Shown: in pieces, positions 40,011-48,627 of the stretch
How the letters are laid out: each line of letters opens with the position of its first letter
Numbering within the stretch: the first letter of the stretch is position 1
Origin: a bacterium
GTDB lineage: Bacteria > Patescibacteria > Paceibacteria > Moranbacterales > UBA1568
Direction: 5' to 3'
DNA length: 64,000 bases
NCBI GenBank assembly: GCA_021821305.1
Contig: JAKACP010000001.1
Span: 62,001 to 126,000 of the forward strand
Notes under the pieces: generated by a model
Told to the model about the DNA's origin: nothing
Seen by the model: the letters and a program-made list of their open reading frames with translations, nothing else
Databases searched by the model: none
Translations under genes and position numbers: made by a program

Positions 40011-42080
40011 TTACGTCGTTGGGTTTTGTTTTTCGGCATCGCGCGCCTGCTTCGCCGCCGCTATGTTCGTGTCGGTCATGATCTTTCTTTCGTTCCGCGG
40101 AGCGGATTGCGATTTCAGGAGCACGTTCGCCCACTTCCCTTCATGCTGTGCGTTCGACGGCGATTTCACGAGCTCGTCCATCACGCTCTGCGCCCATTTC
40201 GGACTCGTCGTCGCGCGGTTCTCGGCATAGGTCATGAAGTGCTTGTCATCGAATATCTCACCTTGCTTGACGATATCAGAGGCGCCCATCTTGCCCAACA
40301 CTTCGGTGTAGGCACCCTGGTACGCGTCGGCTTCGCTCGTCCCCGGGGCGCGCTTGCTGACCTGGTAATCGACGATGACTTTGGTCTTCCCTTCCTTGCG
40401 GAGCTTCCCGTCGAGGGACTTCTTGAGAACAGCGTTTTCACCGGTAGCCTTGAACGCATCCGTGTCGAATGAGGACATCGCCGTTTCGTACTGCTTGGCG
40501 TCGAGCTTGAGCGCGTCGCCGCCCGCCTTCTCTATGAGGGTCGATATCTCCTTGGTGTTGTCGCCGAGCGCCTGGAGCGCGTTGACGAAATCGTTCGCGC
40601 CCGTGAGCGCCTTCCTGTCGGCGAGCACCATGGCGGCGCCTCCGGCGGCTATCGGATCCTTGAAGCTTCCGTCGGCTTTCCTGTTTTCGGCACCTATCTG
40701 CTTGAGGAGTTCCGAATTGCTCACGTTCCCCTTCTTGAATTCATCCGCCTGTTCATACGTACGCTTCCTCGCGAGCTCCTTCTCGGCATTGATGTATCCC
40801 TTCCGACCACCCTTGAAGAACCCGGCATATTTCGCCTCGCGCGCTTCCTCCTTCGCGGTACCGACACCCGGAACGGCGACGCCCGCGAATTTTCCTGTCT
40901 GCGCGAAATTCTTCCATCCCGCCTGCGCGCCCTTGACGGCGGCCGGCCCCTGCCCGAACGTGCCCGCGCGGAATGCGCCTCTCGCCGATTTCCGCCCGGC
41001 CCACTTGGAGAATTTCTGAGCACTGGCCCCAACCTCTCTGGCTCCGGCAATCCCAGAGTTTTGCGCTACGATTATAGACATCCAAATCATCACGATCGGC
41101 GCTATGACAGCGACCATCGCCGCGAGATAGGTCCCGCCCCCCGTAGCTGATGAGTTATTCGCGATAGTGGTCGGGTTTCCAATGCCTCCAGGCCCTGTAA
41201 ATCCTTCCAAGAACTTCAATGAGACAAGCATCATGAGCATCGCTGCCGGCCCGAAAAAAGCATACTTCAGGAGGTTGTCCCACCACTTGGTCGCATAGGA
41301 ACGGAATCCGGGTATCACCATCCCCGCGAATCCGACGGAGGAGAAGATGATGAGTACGACGAGCATGAGGGAGCGGATGAGGAACAGGATCGCGAGTACG
41401 AGCAAGGAAACACCGAACAGGAACATGAAAATGATTCCTACGAGAAGCTTGGTGGTGATCTGACTATCGCCCTTGATATCCGAGACTTTAAAATTCTCCT
41501 TCCCAAGAATGAGTTTTTCAAGATTTGACGTTCCCAAAAACCGCTTCGTGACATTCTCCGCCTTCGCATCCGCCGGATTACTGAATATGCTCTCCATGAA
41601 AAAATACATGGGAACGTTGGCGACATCGATGACGAATCGGGCTATAGGGAAACTGAAGTTGACGAGAAGCGCCATGAGAAGCAATTTCCCGAGCGACTTC
41701 TTGTAGTTGAAAGAGTCGATCTGGAATATCGTCGCGAAAGCGATGAAGAGGAGAGTGAGTATGAAAAAAAGGTTGAAGAAGTCCCGCACCATCTGCCAGA
41801 GCAAATAGATGGCCGGCATCGTGAACATCGTGTTGAACGCAACCGGATCCACGGTAAGCCCCAAAAGCATCGCCGACCATGTCACTGGGTAGGAAACAAG
41901 TGTAAAAACAGCGTAAAGAATTATATTGATGACGTAGAAAAAAGCATCACCAGCGGTATCAGTAACGAAACTGAAAAGCCCGGCGTTAGCTTGGTGTATA
42001 TCGAAAAAGAATACGAAAAAGAATATCGATAGAAAAAAAGCCGAAGAAAATTTATTTATTTTCGTTTTTCTTGAAATCAT
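40011..42080 (-). CDS. VirB6/TrbL-like polytopic membrane protein
   Basis: The 689-residue protein has an N-terminal signal-like helix (11-29) and about seven further membrane helices up to residue ~350, including LWQMVRDFFNLFFILTLLF and LLVGIIFMFLFGVSLLVLA. The block GYRSYATKWWDNLLKYAFFGPAAML (here GFRSYATKWWDN) is typical of this Patescibacterial VirB6-like group. Residues 360-689 are soluble, Ala/Lys-rich and helical, probably cytoplasmic. It should form the inner-membrane channel platform. The start at 42080 is preferred over 42110 because the longer version adds a basic leader; neither has a clear Shine-Dalgarno. Confidence 0.85.
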   Translation of the reverse strand: MISRKTKINKFSSAFFLSIFFFVFFFDIHQANAGLFSFVTDTAGDAFFYVINIILYAVFTLVSYPVTWSAMLLGLTVDPVAFNTMFTMPAIYLLWQMVRDFFNLFFILTLLFIAFATIFQIDSFNYKKSLGKLLLMALLVNFSFPIARFVIDVANVPMYFFMESIFSNPADAKAENVTKRFLGTSNLEKLILGKENFKVSDIKGDSQITTKLLVGIIFMFLFGVSLLVLAILFLIRSLMLVVLIIFSSVGFAGMVIPGFRSYATKWWDNLLKYAFFGPAAMLMMLVSLKFLEGFTGPGGIGNPTTIANNSSATGGGTYLAAMVAVIAPIVMIWMSIIVAQNSGIAGAREVGASAQKFSKWAGRKSARGAFRAGTFGQGPAAVKGAQAGWKNFAQTGKFAGVAVPGVGTAKEEAREAKYAGFFKGGRKGYINAEKELARKRTYEQADEFKKGNVSNSELLKQIGAENRKADGSFKDPIAAGGAAMVLADRKALTGANDFVNALQALGDNTKEISTLIEKAGGDALKLDAKQYETAMSSFDTDAFKATGENAVLKKSLDGKLRKEGKTKVIVDYQVSKRAPGTSEADAYQGAYTEVLGKMGASDIVKQGEIFDDKHFMTYAENRATTSPKWAQSVMDELVKSPSNAQHEGKWANVLLKSQSAPRNERKIMTDTNIAAAKQARDAEKQNPTT

Positions 42081-42120
42081 AGCGCGAAGCTTTCGGTCGA
42101 AATATACCATAAATTAAGAA

Positions 42121-42154
42121 AAATAAAAAACCCCTTAAAAAATAAGAGGTTTAA
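42121..42154 (-). terminator. Terminator after the 42177 lipoprotein gene
   Basis: On the minus strand AAACCTCTTA pairs with TAAGGGGTTT around a T-rich loop and is followed by a run of T. It separates the lipoprotein gene from the VirB6-like operon. Confidence 0.75.
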
Positions 42155-42176
42155 GATATGGCCGAAAAATTAACGG

Positions 42177-42614
42177 CTATATATAGTTCACTTCATTTCC
42201 GGTTGAGGGATCCCAGTAAGCCACCCTCCCGTTCGAAGATTGAATGTCTATATCCATCAAATCGGTCGAATCAAGATGTGCGACGACTTCTCTTGCCACC
42301 GGTTTGATTTCGATGAATAAGAGAACCTCCCCATCATCACCGGAAACACGAAGGGTGTCAGCAGTGATCTCTTGCTTGAGAAAAGCCTGACGAATCGACT
42401 CACGCTGTTGTTCCGCTGCGTTACGAGTGGCAAAGTGCATATAAACGAATCGGGCACCCGGCTTCAAGACAAGCTTGACTTTCCCAGAATCGAATATTGA
42501 CGATTCAACTTCCCCGCTTTGAGAAGCGGTTTTCTCGTCACCCAGACATCCGGAAAGGGAAACGGCCAGGAACAATGCGGCAAAGGCCGCAAATACCGAT
42601 TTGAATGCTTTCAT
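42177..42614 (-). CDS. Predicted lipoprotein
   Basis: The 145-residue protein has a clear lipoprotein signal, MKAFKSVFAAFAALFLAV, followed by the lipobox LSGC with C23. The mature part has a beta-rich pattern (KVKLVLKPGARFVYMHFA; VLLFIEIKPVAREVVAHL) and no cysteines. No family is recognised. The start at 42614 has a strong Shine-Dalgarno (AAGGAG), a good promoter upstream (TTGACA-17-TATAAA) and a terminator downstream, so it is an independent gene. It lies next to the VirB6-like operon but is transcribed separately. Confidence 0.82.
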   Translation of the reverse strand: MKAFKSVFAAFAALFLAVSLSGCLGDEKTASQSGEVESSIFDSGKVKLVLKPGARFVYMHFATRNAAEQQRESIRQAFLKQEITADTLRVSGDDGEVLLFIEIKPVAREVVAHLDSTDLMDIDIQSSNGRVAYWDPSTGNEVNYI

Positions 42615-42949
42615 GACGGTCTCCTTTCGAGAGATTTGAGATCCGAACGGATCAGGGGAACTACGGTTTTTAAAGAAACAAAGGCTTATATCCACTGAAC
42701 TCCTCTTTTGTGGAGTATCTCTTTATAGCAAATTTTACGGATTTTGTCAATACTCCGACAAGTCGGAAAAGCACCATACTCCCTTATACAAGCCTCCCTG
42801 CCGTTTTCTTCCTATCCCAAGAAATGGTCCTTTCCCACCCCGGGCATGCATCCTCGTATCGAGGATGCCAGAACTCGTCGATCGGATGATTGGAGACAAG
42901 CTCAATGGTCTGATATTTGAGACAAGAGAGAGAAAATCAAAGAGCCCCT
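42615..42949. other. Intergenic region between the lipoprotein and Nudix genes
   Basis: It contains the lipoprotein promoter and ~100-nt leader, then AT-rich sequence, and a 9-bp hairpin GCATCCTCG/CGAGGATGC at about 42846-42868, downstream of the Nudix gene. No credible reading frame is seen. Confidence 0.6.
42722..42750 (-). promoter_or_regulatory. Promoter of the 42177 lipoprotein gene
   Basis: Minus strand TTGACA (42750-42745), 17-bp spacer, TATAAA (42727-42722). Confidence 0.85.
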
Positions 42950-43450
42950 TTAGAGATAGAAGATCTTTACAAGCTTTGGCAAATCACCCTTTGTTTTCTC
43001 ACCTTTTTCTATACTTTCAAAAAGCTCTTGTGGAGTCATCCAAAAATACTCCGTATAATCGTCTGGATTGTAGTTTGGAGCTTGATCTGTTCGAATTTCA
43101 TAAACATTCATGAACGCCGCTACTCCATCTTTTTCAGGTGTAAGGTGTCCCAGAAGTTTCCATGGGGTTTTATCTGCATCAATATTGAGTTCTTCACTCA
43201 ACTCTCTTTTAAAGGATACTTCGTAACTTTCCCCACTCTCAACATGCCCGCCCATACTCATATCTAAGCATGAGGGAAAAATCCGCTTATGAGCACCCCG
43301 GCGAGGCAGCCAAAGCTTGCCCTCAGAGTTGACGAGAAAGGCATTCACCACACGAAAATTCGACAAGCCCTCGGCATAGACTTCCGAGCGAAGCTTCCTG
43401 CCGATCACCTCGTCTTTTTCGTTTACTAAATCGAGATATTCATCATTCAT
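42950..43450 (-). CDS. Nudix hydrolase (IPP-isomerase-like subgroup)
   Basis: The 166-residue protein has a complete Nudix box at residues 68-90 (GHVESGE...RELSEEL), with all catalytic Glu residues of the GX5EX7REUXEEXGU pattern. The N-terminus, DEYLDLVNEKDEVIGRKLRSEVYAEGL, resembles isopentenyl-diphosphate isomerase-like Nudix proteins, but the Cys and metal-site residues of that enzyme cannot be confirmed. It probably hydrolyses a nucleoside-diphosphate derivative. Base composition is more AT-rich than the core genes, and it is the last gene of a four-gene minus-strand set. Confidence 0.88.
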   Translation of the reverse strand: MNDEYLDLVNEKDEVIGRKLRSEVYAEGLSNFRVVNAFLVNSEGKLWLPRRGAHKRIFPSCLDMSMGGHVESGESYEVSFKRELSEELNIDADKTPWKLLGHLTPEKDGVAAFMNVYEIRTDQAPNYNPDDYTEYFWMTPQELFESIEKGEKTKGDLPKLVKIFYL

Positions 43451-43532
43451 ACGCCTAAGGCAAAGTATAAAAGAAAAAAAAGAAGCTGTCCATCATGCGA
43501 TGAACAGCCTTATAGCTAGTAGCGACCTAGTA

Positions 43533-44057
43533 CTAGCTGCTCCTGAACTTCTCAGGAACGTCGTCCCAAGTAGCGAAGAGAGCGAGAACCTCATACTCAA
43601 CTGGCCCCTTTGGACCATCGGATGATCCTGTGTCGCCAATGTGTAGACCCATGAGTGCTTGAGCCATCGGCGCGTTATAGGCGACGCGTTGCTGTGGGAC
43701 ATCCGTTTCGCCGTAGCCAACGATTTCCCAGACAAACTCGTCTTCTTCGCCACTCACCTTGTAGTAACGATTCAGAAGCACGATAGATCCGAGCTGCACT
43801 CTTGTCGTATTACGCTTGTCGAAAGCAAACACCTGAGCACTTGCAATGAGGGCATTGAGACTAGCCACTTCTTGGGCCTTCCTCTTTTCATCCTGTTCCA
43901 ACCTGTTGAAGTAGGGATTGTCATGCCATGTATCGCCAGTAGCCGTATACGCCGTAGCTTTTTCCATCCGGAGTGCTTCCAGCTCTTCGTTCAACATATT
44001 CAGCCTCCCATTGAGAAGATCCAGCCCCGTCTTGCTTACATAAATGACGTTTGCCAT
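43533..44057 (-). CDS. GreA/GreB-family transcript-cleavage-like protein
   Basis: The 174-residue protein has the Gre layout: an N-terminal coiled-coil hairpin (residues 8-75) and a C-terminal FKBP-like domain (85-165) with VQLGSIVLLN, EIVGYGETDVPQQRVAYNAPMAQALMG and GPVEYEVLAL. At the coiled-coil tip the usual GDLxENAEY is replaced by GDTWHDNPYF, so the acidic pair that holds the catalytic magnesium may be altered. It could bind the polymerase secondary channel with a changed activity. The Shine-Dalgarno is AAGGAG. It lies 10 nt after the cupin-like gene. Confidence 0.83.
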   Translation of the reverse strand: MANVIYVSKTGLDLLNGRLNMLNEELEALRMEKATAYTATGDTWHDNPYFNRLEQDEKRKAQEVASLNALIASAQVFAFDKRNTTRVQLGSIVLLNRYYKVSGEEDEFVWEIVGYGETDVPQQRVAYNAPMAQALMGLHIGDTGSSDGPKGPVEYEVLALFATWDDVPEKFRSS

Positions 44058-44067
44058 TGCATACTCC

Positions 44068-44805
44068 TTAAATACCCATTTGGTAACGAAGATTCTCGAT
44101 TTTTTCCACGATTTTCTGACGAGTCATTGCCGGAGACGGGAGCGTAGCTTGTTCAGACCCCAAGCTCCTTTCCGAAAGCAAGTCATTAGTCACCCAGCCG
44201 ACATTTTCGTGGGTAATCACCAAAGTGGCAACAAACTGATCATTGGGCGTATCCACACGGTGCAACACCTCCCCCTCGATTGAATAGATGCTGCCTTCGG
44301 TAACACGCTCAGTCCCTATGCTGACGAGCTTGGTCTTGCCTCGGCTTTCTACATCGTAGTGCTCCTTGCTGCCACGAGCGTAATACCGGTAGTGGAAGTA
44401 CTCTTCTCCCTCTTCGTCTGGAGTAGCAAACCGGTAGCTGTGATTGTCGGCGTATCCTACCAAAACTGCCGATGAGAAATCCCAACGATGATTATGGACA
44501 TTCTGTCGAGGCCTCTTGGCATTCGGGATGGCAAGTGGATGCCACAAATGCAAGCGCATCTTCATTTTCGTCTCAGAATCCTGGAAGAGGACGATCTTGT
44601 CGAATCCATTGTCATGGGCATACGAATCCGTGTGATGGTGAGCCGAGTGCAGCGTGCCGTAGATGAACTCGTCAAGCATCGCTGCCAGAACGCTTGGCTG
44701 GACAAGCCGCTGCAGCTCTTCCGTAACCGATACTGCTTTCGCTTTGCGCTCAAGAAGAGCTAGGCGTAGGAATCTCTCCTCCCACTCGGGGTTATAGAGT
44801 GTCAT
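44068..44805 (-). CDS. Cupin-like metal-binding hypothetical protein
   Basis: No family is firmly recognised for this 245-residue protein. A central beta-rich region carries HLWHPLAIP and VHNHRWDFSSAVLVG, and later EGSIYSIEGEVLHRV, the HxH...E...H spacing expected for a cupin metal site (iron, zinc or manganese). Candidate roles include a dioxygenase or isomerase of small molecules. The N-terminal ~60 residues are helical. Its ATG overlaps the stop of the upstream kinase-like gene (ATGA), so translation is coupled. Confidence 0.7.
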   Translation of the reverse strand: MTLYNPEWEERFLRLALLERKAKAVSVTEELQRLVQPSVLAAMLDEFIYGTLHSAHHHTDSYAHDNGFDKIVLFQDSETKMKMRLHLWHPLAIPNAKRPRQNVHNHRWDFSSAVLVGYADNHSYRFATPDEEGEEYFHYRYYARGSKEHYDVESRGKTKLVSIGTERVTEGSIYSIEGEVLHRVDTPNDQFVATLVITHENVGWVTNDLLSERSLGSEQATLPSPAMTRQKIVEKIENLRYQMGI

Positions 44806-45353
44806 GATTTATCTCCTCTTAGATTGAGACTAGCCAAGATGAGGTCTGTGGTTTCCTCGACCGTGGCATCACTCGTGTCTATCACACTGTGGCCGAAAGT
44901 CTTGAAAATCCTGTCGGCCTGTCGTTGCAATGGCAGGTTCAGCTCGAGATCGTTTACATTCTTTCGTGAACGAAGTCGCTTCTTTCTCACCTCTTCCCTT
45001 GCTGTCAATATGAATGTGTAATCAGGCATGACAAGCTGGGTTATCTCGAAGAGTGACTGGATTTGAGTATCCATGGCTCCATGAAATGCAAAGGTTGAAT
45101 AGATGTAGCGGTCGCACACGACACCAGAGGTTTTGAGTATTTCTCCGATCTTCTTCGAGTCGTGCTGTGTTGCCGCGCGATAGAAGAAGTAACGCGCCAG
45201 TGGCTCGACATCAGTATCGACAATGGAACGGGCTGATGAGAATAGACCGCCGGGACTCTTGTAGTACTGGTAGCCTAGCCTTTCTGCCAAACGCTTTCCG
45301 ACCTCTGTTTTTCCCACTGCATCTACCCCTTCTATACAGATGAAGATAGTCAT
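44802..45353 (-). CDS. Thymidylate-kinase-like P-loop kinase
   Basis: The 183-residue kinase has P-loop IEGVDAVGKTEVGK (residues 8-19) and the DRY motif VCDRYIYST near 80, both typical of dTMP kinase and deoxynucleoside kinases. A lid-like basic segment (KKRLRSRKNVND) lies near 125. Substrate could be dTMP, another nucleotide or a sugar-like compound; a core tmk elsewhere cannot be excluded. It is the first gene of the four-gene set, with a promoter-like TTGGCA-17-TATTGT upstream and a strong Shine-Dalgarno (AAGGAG). Confidence 0.83.
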   Translation of the reverse strand: MTIFICIEGVDAVGKTEVGKRLAERLGYQYYKSPGGLFSSARSIVDTDVEPLARYFFYRAATQHDSKKIGEILKTSGVVCDRYIYSTFAFHGAMDTQIQSLFEITQLVMPDYTFILTAREEVRKKRLRSRKNVNDLELNLPLQRQADRIFKTFGHSVIDTSDATVEETTDLILASLNLRGDKS

Positions 45354-45400
45354 GCTCTACTCCTTGTAGGGTTGCGAGTTGTTAAGTTACTAAACAAATT

Positions 45401-45429
45401 ACAATATCATAATCCCTATTACTTGCCAA
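45401..45429 (-). promoter_or_regulatory. Promoter of the kinase/cupin/Gre/Nudix operon
   Basis: Minus strand TTGGCA (45429-45424), 17-bp spacer, TATTGT (45406-45401), about 45 nt before the first ATG. Confidence 0.55.
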
Positions 45430-45751
45430 TACCCCGTAATGTTTCAATTACCTTTGCATCACCGTGATACGCTGACCTGTTTAATGCGAAGCTATGGCCT
45501 ATACAACGAATTCGAAGGCGCCGAAGGTGCGATGGGAAGCGGTGAAGATAGTTTCAGTTGGAGGTGTGGCACAAAATAGAAGGGTAAAGTAAATATCCTT
45601 TCACCAGCAATGGTGAAACGCGTTTCGAGCCTTTGTGTGAAAGAAAAGGTTTTCTGATTTGACCGTTTCTTTGACCCAAACACGAAAGTTACTAGCTCCT
45701 TCAAGAGCTTAATGCAAACTTTATATGTCATTACAAAATACGCCAGACACA

Positions 45752-45784
45752 TAAAAACCCAGTCGCCAATGAAGGCAACTGGGT
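45752..45784 (-). terminator. Terminator after the GNAT gene
   Basis: On the minus strand ACCCAGT pairs with ACTGGGT, with an inner GCC/GGC helix, followed by TTTTTAT. Confidence 0.8.
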
Positions 45785-45803
45785 AACTGAGGGAGCGATA
45801 CAG

Positions 45804-46328
45804 TCATGTTCGATAAATCCGATAGGCAACTATGGTGTGATCTTCCCCTCTGGCGTTCTGGGAGATGAATTCTTCTTCCTCCGAGATTCCGCCAAGCTTT
45901 TCCGGAATACGACGACTGGGAACATTGTCCTTATGAACCGGATAGTATAGGTACTCATACTCGATATGCTCGTCGGCCCATCGCTTAAGAGCCGCGACGA
46001 TCTCGAATCCGAAACCGTTGTTCCATGCTGATTCCTTGAGCCATAGCCCCGGCTCGGGTCGCGTCCAGAGGTGATGCAACCCCGTGCATCCGATGAATTC
46101 CTCGGAGTTTTTTGACACCGCGACAAATTGAAGTTCTCCCCCTCGCCCCATACTGTCCAGCGAACCGGAAATGAACGCATCGGTATCAGCTATGTTTCCG
46201 GTCGGCTGTGGCCAAGTATACCGCGCCACCCGATCTGTGAATGCCTGAAAAATTTCTTGCCGGTATTTCGCAGAAATCGGCACCAGAAGGAGCCGCTCTG
46301 TCTCGATTGTCACACTCCGTAAATCCAT
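45804..46328 (-). CDS. GNAT acetyltransferase (RimJ/RimL type)
   Basis: The 174-residue protein begins TIETERLLLVPISAKYRQEI, typical of RimJ/RimL-type acetyltransferases (blocks TIETERLLL and LVPIS). It continues with FVAVSKNSEEFIGCTGLHHL, EPGLWLKESAWNNGFGFEIVAALKRWA (acetyl-CoA binding region) and VHKDNVPSRRIPEKLGG. It probably acetylates an amino group of a protein N-terminus or a small molecule. The start at 46328 has AAGGGA upstream; in-frame ATG at 46373 is less likely. It is a single gene with its own terminator. Confidence 0.87.
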   Translation of the reverse strand: MDLRSVTIETERLLLVPISAKYRQEIFQAFTDRVARYTWPQPTGNIADTDAFISGSLDSMGRGGELQFVAVSKNSEEFIGCTGLHHLWTRPEPGLWLKESAWNNGFGFEIVAALKRWADEHIEYEYLYYPVHKDNVPSRRIPEKLGGISEEEEFISQNARGEDHTIVAYRIYRT

Positions 46329-46458
46329 GATTTCGTCCCTTATAACATTTTGAATGAGCTTGTCACCGGGCATAATTCCTAATGACAGACCATCTTATAC
46401 CATAAATTCCATCATGTAAATAAGATCGGTCAGTTCAGTTGTCAAAGGAAAATGAAAA

Positions 46459-46475
46459 GGCGGCGTTTCCGCCGC
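46459..46475 (-). terminator. Terminator-like hairpin after the metallophosphoesterase gene
   Basis: GCGGCGG/CCGCCGC-type stem with an AAA loop followed by TTTTCATT on the minus strand. An almost identical copy, including flanks, is at 47422. Confidence 0.65.
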
Positions 46476-46609
46476 GTCTCCCAACTTCACTTGAGCCCTG
46501 TTATCCGAAGCAAGAAAGGACCTGCTCTTTTTTCTGCTTCTTTTCAAATGATGACGCTCGCGAAAAAGGCAGGCCCGGCTTTCAAAAAAGCGAAGGTTCA
46601 ACAGTTCTC

Positions 46610-47374
46610 TCAGTGGCTTTCCAAATGACGTAATACAACGCTCCCGTCGGAAAAAAAGTCAAAAAGAGACATCTTCCCCTCGTTCACCTTGTAAGCGATA
46701 TTGCACGCGGAAACCGTACCGCGTGCTTTTTTTATCCCCCGCGGACCATGATGAGCATGCCCGCTCAGGGCCAAGTGTGGATTTACTTGTTCGATAGCAT
46801 CGCCCAGTCTCGAGCTGCCAAGAATGACATAGAGTTCTTTCGGTTCTCCTTCTATCGTTTCTTCGAAGGCCGCCCAGTGTGTAAGGGTGATCTTAAAATC
46901 AGGAGCCGCATTCTCCATTTGGTATAAGGCTGTTTTCAGTTTTTCCACTTCGCGATCTTCTTCTTCCACGAAAGACTTTGTCGCGCGCTCTCCACGGCTC
47001 ACGATTCTGTGCGGGGCGAAGCCACCGCCATACCCTTTCGCTCCGCCAATACCGACTTTCTTCCCATTCAGTTCATATTCGGCATACTCGCCATCAAGCA
47101 CCTTGATAGACGGGTTCCCCAAAAGCATCTCTTTTATCCCATCCACATCATCGGCATCATAATCATGATTACCAAAGACCACGATTATCGGAACTTGTAC
47201 ACCGGAGACAAGATCAAGAAAGTGTTCCACTTCTTTCTTTTTCCCGTCATTCATATCGCCACCGATGATAAGCAGATCCGCAGTATCGTTTACATGATCA
47301 AAAAAGTCCTTTTGGATAGGATATTTGTTGACATGAATGTCGCTTACAGCCGCAATGGAAAATACCGGTTTCAT
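46610..47374 (-). CDS. Calcineurin-like metallophosphoesterase
   Basis: The 254-residue protein has all family motifs in order: SDIHVN (DxH), GGDMND (GDxxD), VFGNHDYD (GNHD), LTHWA, and SGHAHHG (GHxH). These coordinate the two-metal centre used to hydrolyse phosphomono- or diesters such as cyclic nucleotides, nucleic-acid ends or nucleotides. There is no signal peptide, so it is cytoplasmic. The substrate is not readable. It lies in the lower-GC block, separate from the kinase-led set. Confidence 0.92.
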   Translation of the reverse strand: MKPVFSIAAVSDIHVNKYPIQKDFFDHVNDTADLLIIGGDMNDGKKKEVEHFLDLVSGVQVPIIVVFGNHDYDADDVDGIKEMLLGNPSIKVLDGEYAEYELNGKKVGIGGAKGYGGGFAPHRIVSRGERATKSFVEEEDREVEKLKTALYQMENAAPDFKITLTHWAAFEETIEGEPKELYVILGSSRLGDAIEQVNPHLALSGHAHHGPRGIKKARGTVSACNIAYKVNEGKMSLFDFFSDGSVVLRHLESH

Positions 47375-47421
47375 GCTTTAAGACTACCACAATGTTCGGA
47401 TATGATACTAGATAATGAAAA

Positions 47422-47438
47422 GGCGGCGTTTCCGCCGC
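47422..47438 (-). terminator. Terminator-like hairpin after the LysM/CHAP gene
   Basis: Same GC stem with TTT/AAA loop and T-rich 3' side as the hairpin at 46459; the ~24-nt block AATGAAAAGGCGGCG... is shared, suggesting duplication or a dispersed unit. Confidence 0.65.
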
Positions 47439-47523
47439 TCTTTAGCACAGTCCGCCGTCATCAATTTTTCATTTCGGTTTCCGCTTCCGGTTAGAAATTA
47501 GGAATTAGAACTTAGACATTGGC

Positions 47524-48627
47524 CTAGTACACGTATCCCTTGATCGAGCGGCTCGAGACCGCGATCACGCGCTTGTTCACTTTGCCCCATCCCTTGTAGT
47601 TCATTTCCGAGACGGTGATAGTGCCGCCGGAGACCTTTTCCACGAGCGCGACGTGGCCGTAGTAGGCGTTGTCGGTCGTGACGACGATCGCGCCGACCGC
47701 CGGGGTCTTACCGGTCTTGTAGCCCATGGCGCGGGCGTTGTAGAGCCAGGTGCCGGCATTGCCGCCCCATGGGACATAGCGCTTCTGCGCGATATACCAG
47801 GTACAGTAGCCGTATGGGAACCGGTGCCCGGTTCCCGCCTTGCCCTCGAGTTTCTTGCCGACGCCGGATACGTCCGTGATATTCCCCGATCCCGAGGAGG
47901 TGGCGTACTGGCGGAGACCGATACCGGTCGTCGGCTCCGGCTTGGGCATTTCCTTGTATCCGCCCGGGATGACGATCGATTCGCCGGACACGAGCTCGCC
48001 GTTCGCCGGAAGCCCGTTGAACGATATGATCGTGGCCCGGTCGGCCTTGTATTTGGAAGCGATGGCGTCGATGGTCTCGCCGCTCGCCACCTTGTGCGAG
48101 AGTCCGGCGACCGGCAGGATGAATATCTGATCTCCGGGTTTGATGGAGTCGACATTGTCGAGGTCGTTCGCCCAGAGGATGGTGTTGACGGTGATCTTGT
48201 GCTTGGCCGCGATGCCGGACACCGTGTCGCCGTCCTTGACCGTATAGACGCTCACGCCGCCTTCCTCTTCCGGATCCTTGGTGATCGAAGCGCCGGCTTC
48301 CGCGGAAAGAAGAGCTCCTTCCTGGAACGCTACGAGCTCGGCTTGGTCGTCGGCCGCCTTGTCAGCGGGGTCGATGGTGGCGACAGCGGTCGCGAGCGGA
48401 GCGAGGGAAAGGTTGGTCGTCGCCGTCTGCTCGGACGCGAAAGACTTCCGAGGGAGCTCGGACGTGGCGGAAACGGTGTCACGGAAAGACCCGAACACCG
48501 GGCTCTCGGAGCCCTGTTCCTGGGTGACATTCGTGACTGATACGAGAAGGGCGCTCGAGACTACCAGGGAAAAAGCGCCATAATTGCGGAATGGTTCGAC
48601 GAGACGTCCGCCGAAACCGCCCTTCAC
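47524..48627 (-). CDS. LysM/CHAP-domain cell-wall hydrolase
   Basis: The 367-residue protein has a membrane segment at ~17-34, a linker, and two LysM domains (VYTVKDGDTVSGIAAKHK near 126 and SHKVASGETIDAIASKYK near 176) that bind glycan. A C-terminal CHAP domain has GYCTWYIAQKRYVPWGGNA with the catalytic Cys and GHVALVEKV with the His. It cleaves peptidoglycan peptide or amide bonds. The annotated start is a GTG at 48627. The frame stays open for ~55 more protein-like codons upstream (KERLAYSPRLRKGIFPI), but without a standard start in frame, so the 5' end is uncertain. Confidence 0.85.
   Translation of the reverse strand: MKGGFGGRLVEPFRNYGAFSLVVSSALLVSVTNVTQEQGSESPVFGSFRDTVSATSELPRKSFASEQTATTNLSLAPLATAVATIDPADKAADDQAELVAFQEGALLSAEAGASITKDPEEEGGVSVYTVKDGDTVSGIAAKHKITVNTILWANDLDNVDSIKPGDQIFILPVAGLSHKVASGETIDAIASKYKADRATIISFNGLPANGELVSGESIVIPGGYKEMPKPEPTTGIGLRQYATSSGSGNITDVSGVGKKLEGKAGTGHRFPYGYCTWYIAQKRYVPWGGNAGTWLYNARAMGYKTGKTPAVGAIVVTTDNAYYGHVALVEKVSGGTITVSEMNYKGWGKVNKRVIAVSSRSIKGYVY

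Larger units (their letters stand above)
45354..45803. other. Intergenic region, mostly featureless
   Basis: The left end holds the promoter of the kinase-led operon and the right end the terminator of the GNAT gene. Between about 45440 and 45750 I see AT-rich sequence with an 86-codon minus-strand frame that has no start signal and no recognisable content. It may be degraded remnant DNA. Confidence 0.5.

Noticed and set aside
45378..45396. GTTACTAAAC-like sequence resembling the end of the ~190-nt element
   Set aside because: Only about ten bases match, and neither the second helix nor the conserved core is nearby; probably chance.
45492..45752. 86-codon minus-strand frame in the intergenic region
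   Set aside because: No start signal, no recognisable motif, and it ends just short of the GNAT terminator; not supported as a gene.
46395..46601. 68-codon minus-strand frame
   Set aside because: It spans a terminator hairpin and low-complexity sequence and has no ribosome-binding site.
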